The notes under the pieces are model-generated. The model was not told the DNA's origin. It searched no databases and was given only the letters and a program-made list of their open reading frames with translations. Shown piece after piece: positions 35,816 to 43,387 of a stretch of DNA of 64,000 nucleotides. A program made the position numbers and the translations under genes. The DNA comes from Candidatus Poribacteria bacterium (GTDB lineage Bacteria > Poribacteria > WGA-4E > WGA-3G): assembly GCA_028821605.1 (NCBI GenBank), contig JAPPFM010000058.1, positions 62,280 to 126,279 of the forward strand, given 5' to 3'. Positions within the stretch are counted from its first letter, which is position 1. The number at the start of each line of letters is the position of its first letter.

Positions 35816-37195
35816 TTAGAGAATCCCTTGTTCTTGTAGTTTCGCCAGCAATTCTACTTGTGTCCCTGTGCCTTTGGTTGAGTTACATGCACCACACAGC
35901 AACTGCAAGTTATCAAGAGCGTCAGTGCCGCCGTGCTTACGGGGTATGATATGGTCAACAGTCATGTTGCGAAACGGAAACTGTGTTTGGCAGCCATTAC
36001 ACAAACCTTCCTGTTTACCATATAACGCATGCTTATGTGTTTGATAATTCGGCAGTTTTTCACTGCGTTTCGGGATATCAGTGCGATGGATGACAGCACC
36101 CAAAAGCCCGACCTCCTTCTCCAAGCGCATCCGCACCAAGTCAACCGCCTTTTTTGAAATATCAATGCCGATCCACTGCCTCCCAAGTCGCTCTGCTGCA
36201 ACACATGTTGTCGCACACCCACAGAACGGATCAAGGACAACATCTGTTTCGTTGCTGCTCGCCTTGATGATACGTTCAAGCAAAGCAAGAGGCTTCTGGG
36301 TAGGGTAGCCAGTGCGTTCCTCTTTTGCAGGCGGGAGCACGTCGTCCCAGATATTACCGTAAGACGCACCTTTATAGTCTTTGAGGTATTTCCGCCGCTC
36401 CAGTTTGCCATCAGCCCGAATAACGATATTTCCTTTTTCATACTCCTCTTCCAAACGTTCTTTGCTCAACCGCCACCCGGAAGGATGCGGATTTACAAAC
36501 CCGCGCCATTCATAGCATAAGTTCGGCCGCGCGCCCATATTTGGAGAACTCCAAATGTGGGCGGAGTCGTTGTAATACCGTTGTCCATTCTCATCAATAT
36601 GTTTAAATTTCTTTAAGATTTCAGTTTCTGTTAGTTCTCTTTCTGGGCGTAATGCTGTTGATGACGATGCCACATAATACAAGAGTATATCAGCATTGTT
36701 GCCCCACCGTGTGCTACGATGCTGCGACCCTTTTTGCGTAGATGTTGCGCGTCTCCATGTGATCTCAGACCTGAAGTTGTTTTTTCCGAAGATGCTATCC
36801 ATTATTACCTTCAAATAGTGGCTGGCAGTTGGATCACAATGTAGATAGAGACTGCCGGACTTTTTCAAGACGCGTTTCATCTCCAATAAACGCACTGCCA
36901 TCATAATCAGATAAGACTTCATGCTTTTCCCGTGCGTCAACTCGGCAGCGTGTATCGTTTGGTAAAGCGGAGGTTCGCGCTCTGCAATTTCACCGTGCCA
37001 TGCATTATCTACATCTGAGAGTGTCCACGTGTCTTTAAAGGCGGCACCTGCCGCTTGGCTCCCGATAGGTGCGGCGTATGTCCGATTGGAATTGAAGGGC
37101 GGGTCCAGATAGATCAAATCTATTGACTCGCTGTCCATACCGCGCAGCACAAATAAATTGTCATTCTCAAATATCGTTCGGTTTTTAATGTTCAT
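35816..37195 (-). CDS. DNA methyltransferase fused to HNH endonuclease
   Basis: A 459-residue fusion. Residues 1-370 are an amino-methyltransferase with catalytic DPPF (31-34 in IYLDPPFNSNRTY) and the AdoMet motif DPFCGCATT (322-330) in beta order. DPPF suggests N6-adenine (or N4-cytosine) modification. Residues 385-445 are an HNH nuclease: zinc-type cysteines C399, C402, C434 and C437 frame DHIIPRKHGG (D414, H415) and DNLQLLC with the final N438. One chain could therefore modify and cut DNA. No separate specificity subunit is present. It lies 82 bp downstream of an AT-rich gene for a membrane-anchored protein, with which it may form a defence unit. Confidence 0.9.
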   Translation of the reverse strand: MNIKNRTIFENDNLFVLRGMDSESIDLIYLDPPFNSNRTYAAPIGSQAAGAAFKDTWTLSDVDNAWHGEIAEREPPLYQTIHAAELTHGKSMKSYLIMMAVRLLEMKRVLKKSGSLYLHCDPTASHYLKVIMDSIFGKNNFRSEITWRRATSTQKGSQHRSTRWGNNADILLYYVASSSTALRPERELTETEILKKFKHIDENGQRYYNDSAHIWSSPNMGARPNLCYEWRGFVNPHPSGWRLSKERLEEEYEKGNIVIRADGKLERRKYLKDYKGASYGNIWDDVLPPAKEERTGYPTQKPLALLERIIKASSNETDVVLDPFCGCATTCVAAERLGRQWIGIDISKKAVDLVRMRLEKEVGLLGAVIHRTDIPKRSEKLPNYQTHKHALYGKQEGLCNGCQTQFPFRNMTVDHIIPRKHGGTDALDNLQLLCGACNSTKGTGTQVELLAKLQEQGIL

Positions 37196-37277
37196 CTCAA
37201 AATCTGCCTTTTAACACGCCCCTGTGTTATGGAACAACTCAGAGTGTCCTCGGTATTTTCAGTGTTTCAATAAATGA

Positions 37278-38516
37278 TTAATTAATCAGATATTTTTGAA
37301 AAAGTTCCTGGAACCAAGTGATAACCTTGTCCCAATTTGAAATAGGTGCCTGGAAGAAAGCAGTAACAATGGCTAAAAAGGTATAACCTATTCCTACTCG
37401 TATCCACTCGCTTTCTCGTATAGATCGGCGAATTTTGCTCCAACGTTTACACAAATTTTCCCAAAACCATTTTGGTATATTTTTAATAAATGATATAAAA
37501 TTGCCAAATAAATTATATATTTTGGCTGTTAGTCGCCTGCTTCTGAAATAGAAACTGTTTTTACTTGACGATATAAGAGTTTCATTATCATACCAATCAT
37601 TTGAAAAGTTCCTGAGTTCACCCGAAATTATCTCTTCCGCTTTTTTAATATTTTCTTTTTCTGCTTCTCGTTCTCTATATTCACTAAGCATTTGAGAATT
37701 AAACCTATTATAACGTACATGATCTCGCCATTGTAAATATAAACAAGCATCTGCCCTAACATACTCATTGATTGCTCTTATTAAGTCCATAGTCCTTATT
37801 TCCATATTAATAAGTGATATGATGTCTTCATTTTTGTATGGTTTAAAGAAAATTTCTTTGATGTTGATATCCATAATGTCCTTCAAAGTATGTAATTTTT
37901 CTGCTACGACGTTCTTGTGTTCTTGAAATTGTTTCAGATCAACATTGTATGTGACAAAAAATGGATTTTTATGTTCTGTAGGACTATTATTCTGTTTGAC
38001 TCGATCTTGTATCCTTCCAAATTCATAAGGAAAAAAATCAGTAAAAAACTTTATCAGAACCTCCTTCATATTATTTACCAAGTAATTGTTGATTTGCGTT
38101 TGATTTGTTAATCTTCTATCGAAAACATATTTTTGTATCTCTATTATATCCTCTGAGTTCGTGTTTGTTTTAGAAATAGTAACGCTTTTTTGCCTATCCA
38201 TAGCATCGTTGGATTCTGATACATCAGGAATTCCTATTTTATAAGTAGAGCTGTTCTCATAATCAATCAAACTAAAGTACTTATATCCAGATAGTCTACT
38301 ATAGCGAAAAAAATGATCCACCTTATAATTTTCAGATTCGCTCTGATATTCTCTTTCAGTCTTATCACTGATAAAAACCCATTTATCAGAAATTTCATAA
38401 GGTAAATTATCAAATAATTTCTGCAATTCGTTTGTGTTTGATTCATCAAAATTTTCTTTCAATAGTAAATTAAACAGTTTCTCATCAACAGAGTAAGCTT
38501 TTCTTTCCATTTTCAA
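37278..38516 (-). CDS. AT-rich hypothetical protein with C-terminal membrane segment
   Basis: A 412-residue protein that I do not recognise. It is rich in Asn, Lys, Ile and Glu, and its DNA is strikingly poorer in G+C than all its neighbours, which points to horizontal acquisition. The N-terminal 290 residues look soluble and helical, with a probable coiled-coil stretch (SEYREREAEKENIKKAEEII). A basic region (about 325-375) comes before a hydrophobic helix near the C-terminus (VGIGYTFLAIVTAFFQAPIS), so it may be a tail-anchored inner-membrane protein. It lies upstream of and in line with the methyltransferase-HNH gene; a BIME-like repeat is directly ahead of it. An effector or sensor role in defence is only a guess. 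Confidence 0.75.
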   Translation of the reverse strand: MKMERKAYSVDEKLFNLLLKENFDESNTNELQKLFDNLPYEISDKWVFISDKTEREYQSESENYKVDHFFRYSRLSGYKYFSLIDYENSSTYKIGIPDVSESNDAMDRQKSVTISKTNTNSEDIIEIQKYVFDRRLTNQTQINNYLVNNMKEVLIKFFTDFFPYEFGRIQDRVKQNNSPTEHKNPFFVTYNVDLKQFQEHKNVVAEKLHTLKDIMDINIKEIFFKPYKNEDIISLINMEIRTMDLIRAINEYVRADACLYLQWRDHVRYNRFNSQMLSEYREREAEKENIKKAEEIISGELRNFSNDWYDNETLISSSKNSFYFRSRRLTAKIYNLFGNFISFIKNIPKWFWENLCKRWSKIRRSIRESEWIRVGIGYTFLAIVTAFFQAPISNWDKVITWFQELFQKYLIN

Positions 38517-38567
38517 GTTTTCCTCTTATGGCTAACGGGAGTTCAATAATAAAAATCGAATGCAACG

Positions 38568-38786
38568 GTAGATTGGGTTGAACAGGGACGTACCCAAGAA
38601 TCACCGAGAGCAACTGATTTGAAGAACTCAGGACCAAAAAACCGAGTGAAACCCAACACGTTCTTACACCGAAAGCGATTGGAGCGTTGGGTTTCGCTAT
38701 ATTTCTCTACATCCTGACACGCTGAAAAGCAGGACTTCTGTAGAAAACCCGTGAGGCTTTGTCTTTTGCCGCTCAACCCAATCTAC
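38568..38786. repeat. BIME/MITE-like element with GTAG-ended inverted repeats
   Basis: GTAGATTGGGTTGA (38568-38581) is perfectly repeated in inverse at 38773-38786. Inside lie AGTGAAACCCAACA (38645-38658) and the inverse of AGCGAAACCCAACG (38685-38698). The TTGGGTT and AACCCAA words let each half fold as its own hairpin, so the element is two head-to-head units of about 90 bp. It fills most of the 316-bp gap 38517-38832. No convincing coding sequence is present there. Confidence 0.8.
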
Positions 38787-38832
38787 AAGAACCATATCCT
38801 AACACCAAATTCACATTATGATTAGGGAATCT

Positions 38833-39798
38833 CTACCGATAAGGCTCCAGGTCAATCCCCGGATATGCCTGTTCAAGACGGGTAAGGGCTTCCGGTGTAT
38901 AGTAGGCATCGCCAAGGTCGGGCCACCCTAAAACACGTCGCACAGCAGGTGTTGTTTGCGCGACAAATTTCATGTAATTTGGGCTGCCCCAACCGGGCAC
39001 TGGGCGCGTTGTTTTGCACCAATCGTCATTGTCAGCACGGTGGAAGTGGAACCCCATCCATCCACGTTGTCTACGCTTGTTCTCAAACGGTTGTGCCGCG
39101 TGAACCAAGTAACTTGAGCGGAACGACACACTCCCCGCTTTCGCCGTAAGCGGAACCGGATCCGCGAGTTCTTCTTTAAACTCACGCAGATCAGGAATAC
39201 CCATTCCGCCCGCTCTGCCCGGATACTTCGCCCATATTTTATCCAACTGGTTCTGTGAACCTGGACAGACGAGCATCGGCGCGCCGTCCAATTCGATGTC
39301 GTGTACAAAGATAGCGGTCAGAACATATCCGTAGCGTTGCCAATCAGGGTGTGGTGGTAAGGGTGAGTTCGTCGCATTGTCAATGTGGTAACCCTGCCAC
39401 GGATGTTCACTATGACGACTATCGGTGAGGCCTTCGCGAAAGAAGATTTGCCCATAACCGAGCCGAATTTCTTCCGTATCTAACAGCTGCTTTGCAATCG
39501 CTAAATATGCTTCATTTTCAATCAGCTTATCCACGGCTTCCAAGCCCGTCGGGAAATGCACTGCCTTTCCAAAAGGCCCCGCAAGTCGTTGCATATCACT
39601 GTTCTTTTGATATGCACTTTTCAGTGCGTCTGGCTGCAGACCCCATTTCGCTTGATATTCGGTGTAAGTTAATCCATCATAAGCATTCCGTTCAATATCT
39701 TCTAACGCGGGCGCAATTATTTCCGGTGAAAATACGTTGGGCACCACGATGATTCCATCTCGCTCCCATGTTGCCAGCTGTTCCGTTGTCAGTTGCAT
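38833..39798 (-). CDS. PhyH-family dioxygenase
   Basis: A 321-residue PhyH-family Fe(II)/2-oxoglutarate dioxygenase. The start is placed at the ATG at 39798, because GGAGG precedes it on the minus strand and the upstream gene ends only 5 bp before; a frame-open ATG at 39828 would overlap rmlB. The triad is H138-x-D140 (QGYHIDNATN) and H233 (YLVHAAQPF), with an Arg-rich stretch (NKRRQRGW) offering the 2-oxoglutarate Arg. The motif IFVHDIELDGAPMLVCPGSQ is family-typical. It is downstream of an rmlB-like gene, so a sugar-linked substrate is possible. Confidence 0.88.
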   Translation of the reverse strand: MQLTTEQLATWERDGIIVVPNVFSPEIIAPALEDIERNAYDGLTYTEYQAKWGLQPDALKSAYQKNSDMQRLAGPFGKAVHFPTGLEAVDKLIENEAYLAIAKQLLDTEEIRLGYGQIFFREGLTDSRHSEHPWQGYHIDNATNSPLPPHPDWQRYGYVLTAIFVHDIELDGAPMLVCPGSQNQLDKIWAKYPGRAGGMGIPDLREFKEELADPVPLTAKAGSVSFRSSYLVHAAQPFENKRRQRGWMGFHFHRADNDDWCKTTRPVPGWGSPNYMKFVAQTTPAVRRVLGWPDLGDAYYTPEALTRLEQAYPGIDLEPYR

Positions 39799-39803
39799 CA
39801 GGT

Positions 39804-40838
39804 CTACCTCCGTGTGAACGTTTCCCATTTATCCTCTTGAACCATTTCACTGTCTGCCTTCTGTTGAATCGTCTGCCACCATTCCTTATTTTCGACGTAC
39901 CACTGAATCGTCTCGCGCATGCCATCCTCAAATGCGATAGCTGGTTCCCACCCGACATCACGGGCGATCTTTTCTGAATCTAAGAGATACCGACAATCGT
40001 GTCCCGGTCTGTCAGGAACGTAAGTTTTCAACGTCTGTGGCTTGTTGAGAACATCCAAGATGAAATCGCTAATTTCTTCAATACTCTTTTCCACACCGCT
40101 CCCAACGTTATAAGTCTCACCGATTTTTCCGTGCTTGAGAACCGAGGCGATTGCGGCGCAATGGTCCTCGACATGCAGCCACTCACGTCGGTTATGACTG
40201 CTCCGATAGAGCGTTAAAGGTAAATCTTGGATCGCATTCGTTGTAAAGAGTGGAATCAACTTCTCCGGGTGCTGGTATGGACCGTAGTTGTTCGCACAAT
40301 TGGAAATCGTTATCGGCGTGCCGAAACTATGATAGTAGGCGTTCACGAGATGATCTGCTGCGGCTTTAGAGGCATTATAGGGGGTCTGTGGACGATATGG
40401 CGAGGCTTCACTAAATTTATTGGGCGAATTTAAAGGAAGTTCCCCGTAAACCTCACAGGTAGAAATATGATGGAACCGTTGGACATCGTACTTCCGAGCC
40501 GCGTCCAGTAATACCTGCGTACCCATCACGTTCGTCTCAAAGAAACGCCGTGGATGCAGAATTGCACGACTGTTGTGTGACTCCGCAGCGAAATTGACGA
40601 TCGTATCCGGACGCTCCCCTTTCAAAACACTTTCGACAAAAGTGGAATCCAGAATATCCCCCTGTGCAAACTTGTACCGTTCTGGGTAGTGTGCCGCTAT
40701 ATCCGTTAGATTGGAGAGATCTCCAGCGTACGTCAGTAGGTCAAGGTTAACGATGGCATCGTTTGTGTGGTGTTGCAACCAGTATCGGATGAAGTTGGTT
40801 CCGATAAATCCCGCACCACCAGTGACCAGTAATTTCAT
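39804..40838 (-). CDS. dTDP-glucose 4,6-dehydratase-like protein (RmlB family)
   Basis: A 344-residue short-chain dehydrogenase of the RmlB type, which converts dTDP-glucose to dTDP-4-keto-6-deoxyglucose. The NAD-binding motif is TGGAGFIGTNF, the active-site pair is Y154-x-x-x-K158 (YNASK), and the family core NCANNYGPYQHPEKLIPL and NRREWLHVEDH is present. The catalytic TDE triplet is T127-C128-E129 (ISTCEVYG), so the acid Asp is replaced by Cys. The AAESHVDRS segment is also altered to AAESHNSRA. It may use another nucleotide-sugar or be a functional variant. No rmlA, rmlC or rmlD is adjacent; the next gene is a PhyH dioxygenase. Confidence 0.85.
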   Translation of the reverse strand: MKLLVTGGAGFIGTNFIRYWLQHHTNDAIVNLDLLTYAGDLSNLTDIAAHYPERYKFAQGDILDSTFVESVLKGERPDTIVNFAAESHNSRAILHPRRFFETNVMGTQVLLDAARKYDVQRFHHISTCEVYGELPLNSPNKFSEASPYRPQTPYNASKAAADHLVNAYYHSFGTPITISNCANNYGPYQHPEKLIPLFTTNAIQDLPLTLYRSSHNRREWLHVEDHCAAIASVLKHGKIGETYNVGSGVEKSIEEISDFILDVLNKPQTLKTYVPDRPGHDCRYLLDSEKIARDVGWEPAIAFEDGMRETIQWYVENKEWWQTIQQKADSEMVQEDKWETFTRR

Positions 40839-40963
40839 TAATAATGAGTTCCCTTCCGCGGAGTCAAACGCATAACTATATCTTATCAGAAAGAGACATC
40901 ACCTGTCAATTCAAATTCGTCCTCGGATGGAGAGATCAAAGCTACGGAAAAATTAAATATCGC

Positions 40964-40992
40964 TTGACAAATAATTGTAAATGTCGTAAGAT
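40964..40992 (+). promoter_or_regulatory. Sigma70-type promoter for the aldo/keto reductase gene
   Basis: TTGACA (40964-40969), a 17-bp spacer, TAAGAT (40987-40992). It lies in the divergent region between the rmlB-like gene and the gene at 41067. Confidence 0.65.
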
Positions 40993-41066
40993 AGTAAATA
41001 GATTCAAATCGTGGCATTTTCCAAACTCAGGGATTTGTGCCTTGCGATCTTGTGAGAGGAAAAACA

Positions 41067-42005
41067 GTGCGCAAACGCGAATTAGGGAGCACAGGATTAA
41101 CCGTCTCTGAAATCGGCATGGGAACATGGGAGCTCGGTGGACGCGAATGGGGTGACATCGGTGAGACCGATGCCGTTGATCTCCTTCGATACGCCTTTGA
41201 GAGCGGTGTTACCTATTACGATACGGCAGACCAATATGGTGGCGGACGCGCAGAACGCCTACTCGGCGAGGCTTTCTCAGCACTCGGTGACAGGGTCGTT
41301 ATCGCGACGAAACTCGGCTATGAATTGGACTCTGACGGGTGGATCAGCCAAGGATGGGAACGTCCGTCGTTCAATGTTTCACCCGATTATATCCGGTCAG
41401 CAGTTGAAGGCAGCCTCACACGGTTGAAGCGGGATGTTATAGACCTCTATCAATTCCACGGACCACCCCCAGTATCCGAATGGGACGACGCGTTCGGAAC
41501 GATGGAAAACCTCAAAGCCGAAGGCAAAATCCGATTCTACGGGATGGGTCTCGGCAGTGAGACGGAGGCTCTAAAGGCGATGGAAGAAACCGGTATCTCT
41601 TCGCTGATGCTCACCTATAATATCCTTGCACAAGAGATGGCGGCTCCCGTGATGGAAACTGCTGCCGCAAGGGGCATCGCTGTCGTTGTCCGACAACCGT
41701 TGTCATCAGGTTTACTCTCTGGACAACTCGGACCTGATACTGTCTTTGCGGAAAACGATTACCGCAAGACATGGTCGCGTGAGAAATTCCTCGCCGATCT
41801 GGAACGGGTGGAACAGGTTAAGTCAATCATCGGTAATAAAGCGCGCAGTCTTCCACAAGCCGCCCTCAACTTTATCTTGGCACACCCCGCAGTCTCCTGT
41901 GTTGTGCCAGGGATGATGACACCGGCACAAGTTGATGATGGCGTAGCGACATCGGATGCGGCATCTCTATCCGCTAACGTTTTGGAACAATTACGCGGTA
42001 ATTGA
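41067..42005 (+). CDS. Aldo/keto reductase
   Basis: A 312-residue NADPH-dependent aldo/keto reductase. The TIM-barrel opening RELGSTGLTVSEIGMGTW is typical. The catalytic tetrad is visible as Asp and Tyr in YYDTADQYGGG, Lys in IATKLGY and His in YQFHGPP. The start is taken at a GTG at 41067, preceded by GAGAGGA; a TTG ten codons upstream is less likely. The gene has its own promoter and is followed after 9 bp by a small thiamine-binding-like gene. Substrate unknown; sugars and small aldehydes are usual. Confidence 0.9.
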   Translation: MRKRELGSTGLTVSEIGMGTWELGGREWGDIGETDAVDLLRYAFESGVTYYDTADQYGGGRAERLLGEAFSALGDRVVIATKLGYELDSDGWISQGWERPSFNVSPDYIRSAVEGSLTRLKRDVIDLYQFHGPPPVSEWDDAFGTMENLKAEGKIRFYGMGLGSETEALKAMEETGISSLMLTYNILAQEMAAPVMETAAARGIAVVVRQPLSSGLLSGQLGPDTVFAENDYRKTWSREKFLADLERVEQVKSIIGNKARSLPQAALNFILAHPAVSCVVPGMMTPAQVDDGVATSDAASLSANVLEQLRGN

Positions 42006-42014
42006 GGGGGTTAC

Positions 42015-42320
42015 ATGAAAGTTATCGCGGATCTCTGTGTTGTTCCGATGGGTGTAGGTGTATCGGTCTCCAAATACGTTACTGCGTGTGAGCAGGTGCT
42101 AAAAGAGGCAGGTTTGGAAACGAAACTGCATGCTTATGGCACCAATATTGAAGGTGAGTGGGACGTTGTGTTTGCGGCAATTCGACGGTGCCACGAGGTC
42201 GTCCATGAAATGGGCGCGCCCCGAATCACAACGACACTCAAGTTTGGGACTCGAATTGACAGAACCCAAACAATGAACGATAAGGTTGCCAGTGTCCAAA
42301 ATCAGTTAGAGATAGAATAA
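42015..42320 (+). CDS. MTH1187/YkoF-like thiamine-binding protein
   Basis: A 101-residue protein of the MTH1187 family, related to the thiamine/HMP-binding domain of YkoF. Characteristic parts are DLCVVPMGVGVSVSKYVTAC, LKEAGLETKLHAYGTNIEGEWD and the closing RITTTLKFGTRID. These small ferredoxin-like proteins form dimers or tetramers and bind thiamine or a related ligand; their cellular role is not settled. It lies 9 bp after the aldo/keto reductase gene and is probably in the same transcript. No THI-box riboswitch is apparent ahead of the pair. Confidence 0.82.
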   Translation: MKVIADLCVVPMGVGVSVSKYVTACEQVLKEAGLETKLHAYGTNIEGEWDVVFAAIRRCHEVVHEMGAPRITTTLKFGTRIDRTQTMNDKVASVQNQLEIE

Positions 42321-42363
42321 CTGATAGACGTTTTTCAAATTTAATTTTAATTGAAAAATTAAT

Positions 42364-42390
42364 TTGACATTTTTGGTAACTTGTGATAAT
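42364..42390 (+). promoter_or_regulatory. Candidate promoter for the secreted-protein gene at 42431
   Basis: TTGACA (42364-42369) and GATAAT (42385-42390) with a 15-bp spacer and an upstream TG that may act as an extended -10. The spacer is short. Confidence 0.5.
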
Positions 42391-42430
42391 CTATCACGTT
42401 AGTTGAATATTAAGGAGGTTAAACTCAAAA

Positions 42431-43123
42431 ATGAAAAGCAGATATGTATTTCTGGCAGTGTGTGCTATCGGATTCCTTCTTACGGCACAATTTGCCACTG
42501 CCTTAGACAAAATTGAAGGTCCTTGGATGTGGATGATCACCGAAAGCCCCGCCGGTGGAGGTGGTGCCGCCGTAACAGATGTCGACGGTATCAAAGACGC
42601 AACAAAGGGTAAACTAACCGAGGAAGATGTTGCCAAAGAAGGAATTACCGATAAAGTTCTGAAGGTCAAATTTGCTGAAAATTACGAATGGACCGAGGGA
42701 GAAATCTCTGCAGTCGGTGGTAACAATATCAACGACACGCTCCTAAAGATTAAGTTGGGTCCCGGTGGCGATATCAATGACCACTGCTCCTACGCCGTGA
42801 TCAACGCTGTATCAAAGGTTACAAAAAAAGGCGTTGAAGCCCGCGTCGGTAGCGATGACTCCGTTAAGGTCTGGATGAATGGCAAAGAGGTTCACAAAAA
42901 CCCTGTCAACCGCGGTGCTGGTGATTTTCAGGACACATTTGACGTGGACTTGAAAAAAGGCGATAACGTTTTCATGGTTAAAGTGTGCGAGCGCGGCGGC
43001 GGCTGGAGTATGTTCGCCGGTATCGACGCAGATTTGGACTACAATCTGAAGTTCAAAGGACTTCCTGTGGAACCCGCTGGCAAGTTAGCGACAAAGTGGT
43101 CAGAAGTTAAAAGTTCTTACTAA
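42431..43123 (+). CDS. Secreted one-module protein with C-terminal VEP/KL/W tail
   Basis: A 230-residue exported protein. Residues 1-25 form a signal peptide (core YVFLAVCAIGFLLTAQFATA). The rest is one copy of a module that also appears twice in the next gene: it opens with DKIEGPWMWMI, then GEISAVGGNNINDT, and closes with VGSDDSVKVWMNGKEVH, VNRGAGDFQDTFDVDL and ERGGGWSMFAGI. The closing half resembles galactose-binding jelly-roll domains (DD-x-VKVWLNG turn), hence probable carbohydrate binding. I do not know a named family for the whole module. It ends with VEPAGKLATKWSEVK, the tail shared with the LamG proteins. GGAGG is 12 bases ahead of the ATG. Confidence 0.85.
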   Translation: MKSRYVFLAVCAIGFLLTAQFATALDKIEGPWMWMITESPAGGGGAAVTDVDGIKDATKGKLTEEDVAKEGITDKVLKVKFAENYEWTEGEISAVGGNNINDTLLKIKLGPGGDINDHCSYAVINAVSKVTKKGVEARVGSDDSVKVWMNGKEVHKNPVNRGAGDFQDTFDVDLKKGDNVFMVKVCERGGGWSMFAGIDADLDYNLKFKGLPVEPAGKLATKWSEVKSSY

Positions 43124-43129
43124 GTTGGT

Positions 43130-43209
43130 GTTTTAACCGGTATTACCGTTCCGAGGTTCTTAACCCGGAATTGTTTTTATCGGTTAAAACCGCACAAAAT
43201 TTTTTGTGC
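43130..43209. terminator. Nested inverted repeats between the two module-family genes
   Basis: GTTTTAACCG (43130-43139) pairs with CGGTTAAAAC (43181-43190). Inside is TTCCGAGG...CCCGGAA, and directly after is GCACAAAA-TT-TTTTGTGC (43192-43209). Placed right after the stop at 43123, this is a probable transcription end. Confidence 0.55.
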
Positions 43210-43239
43210 TTGATTTAATTGTGGTATATTTTATATACT
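43210..43239 (+). promoter_or_regulatory. Candidate promoter for the two-module secreted-protein gene
   Basis: TTGATT (43210-43215), an 18-bp spacer, TATACT (43234-43239). It follows the putative terminator directly and serves the gene at 43388. Confidence 0.55.
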
Positions 43240-43387
43240 ACTCTAAAGAAGTTGTCCTATCTTTGTAAACACCAACACAATATTGCAGCCGTGATCTCCT
43301 AATCAAGGCGCAACCGGATACACAAGAATGGACAACACTAATTCACTCTGTTTGATTTATAAAGTAAAAATTGATTGGAGGATTTCC

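Noticed and set aside
38543-38776. Minus-strand open frame of 77 codons
   Set aside because: It coincides with the BIME-like repeat; its composition reflects the inverted repeats and no ribosome-binding site is seen.
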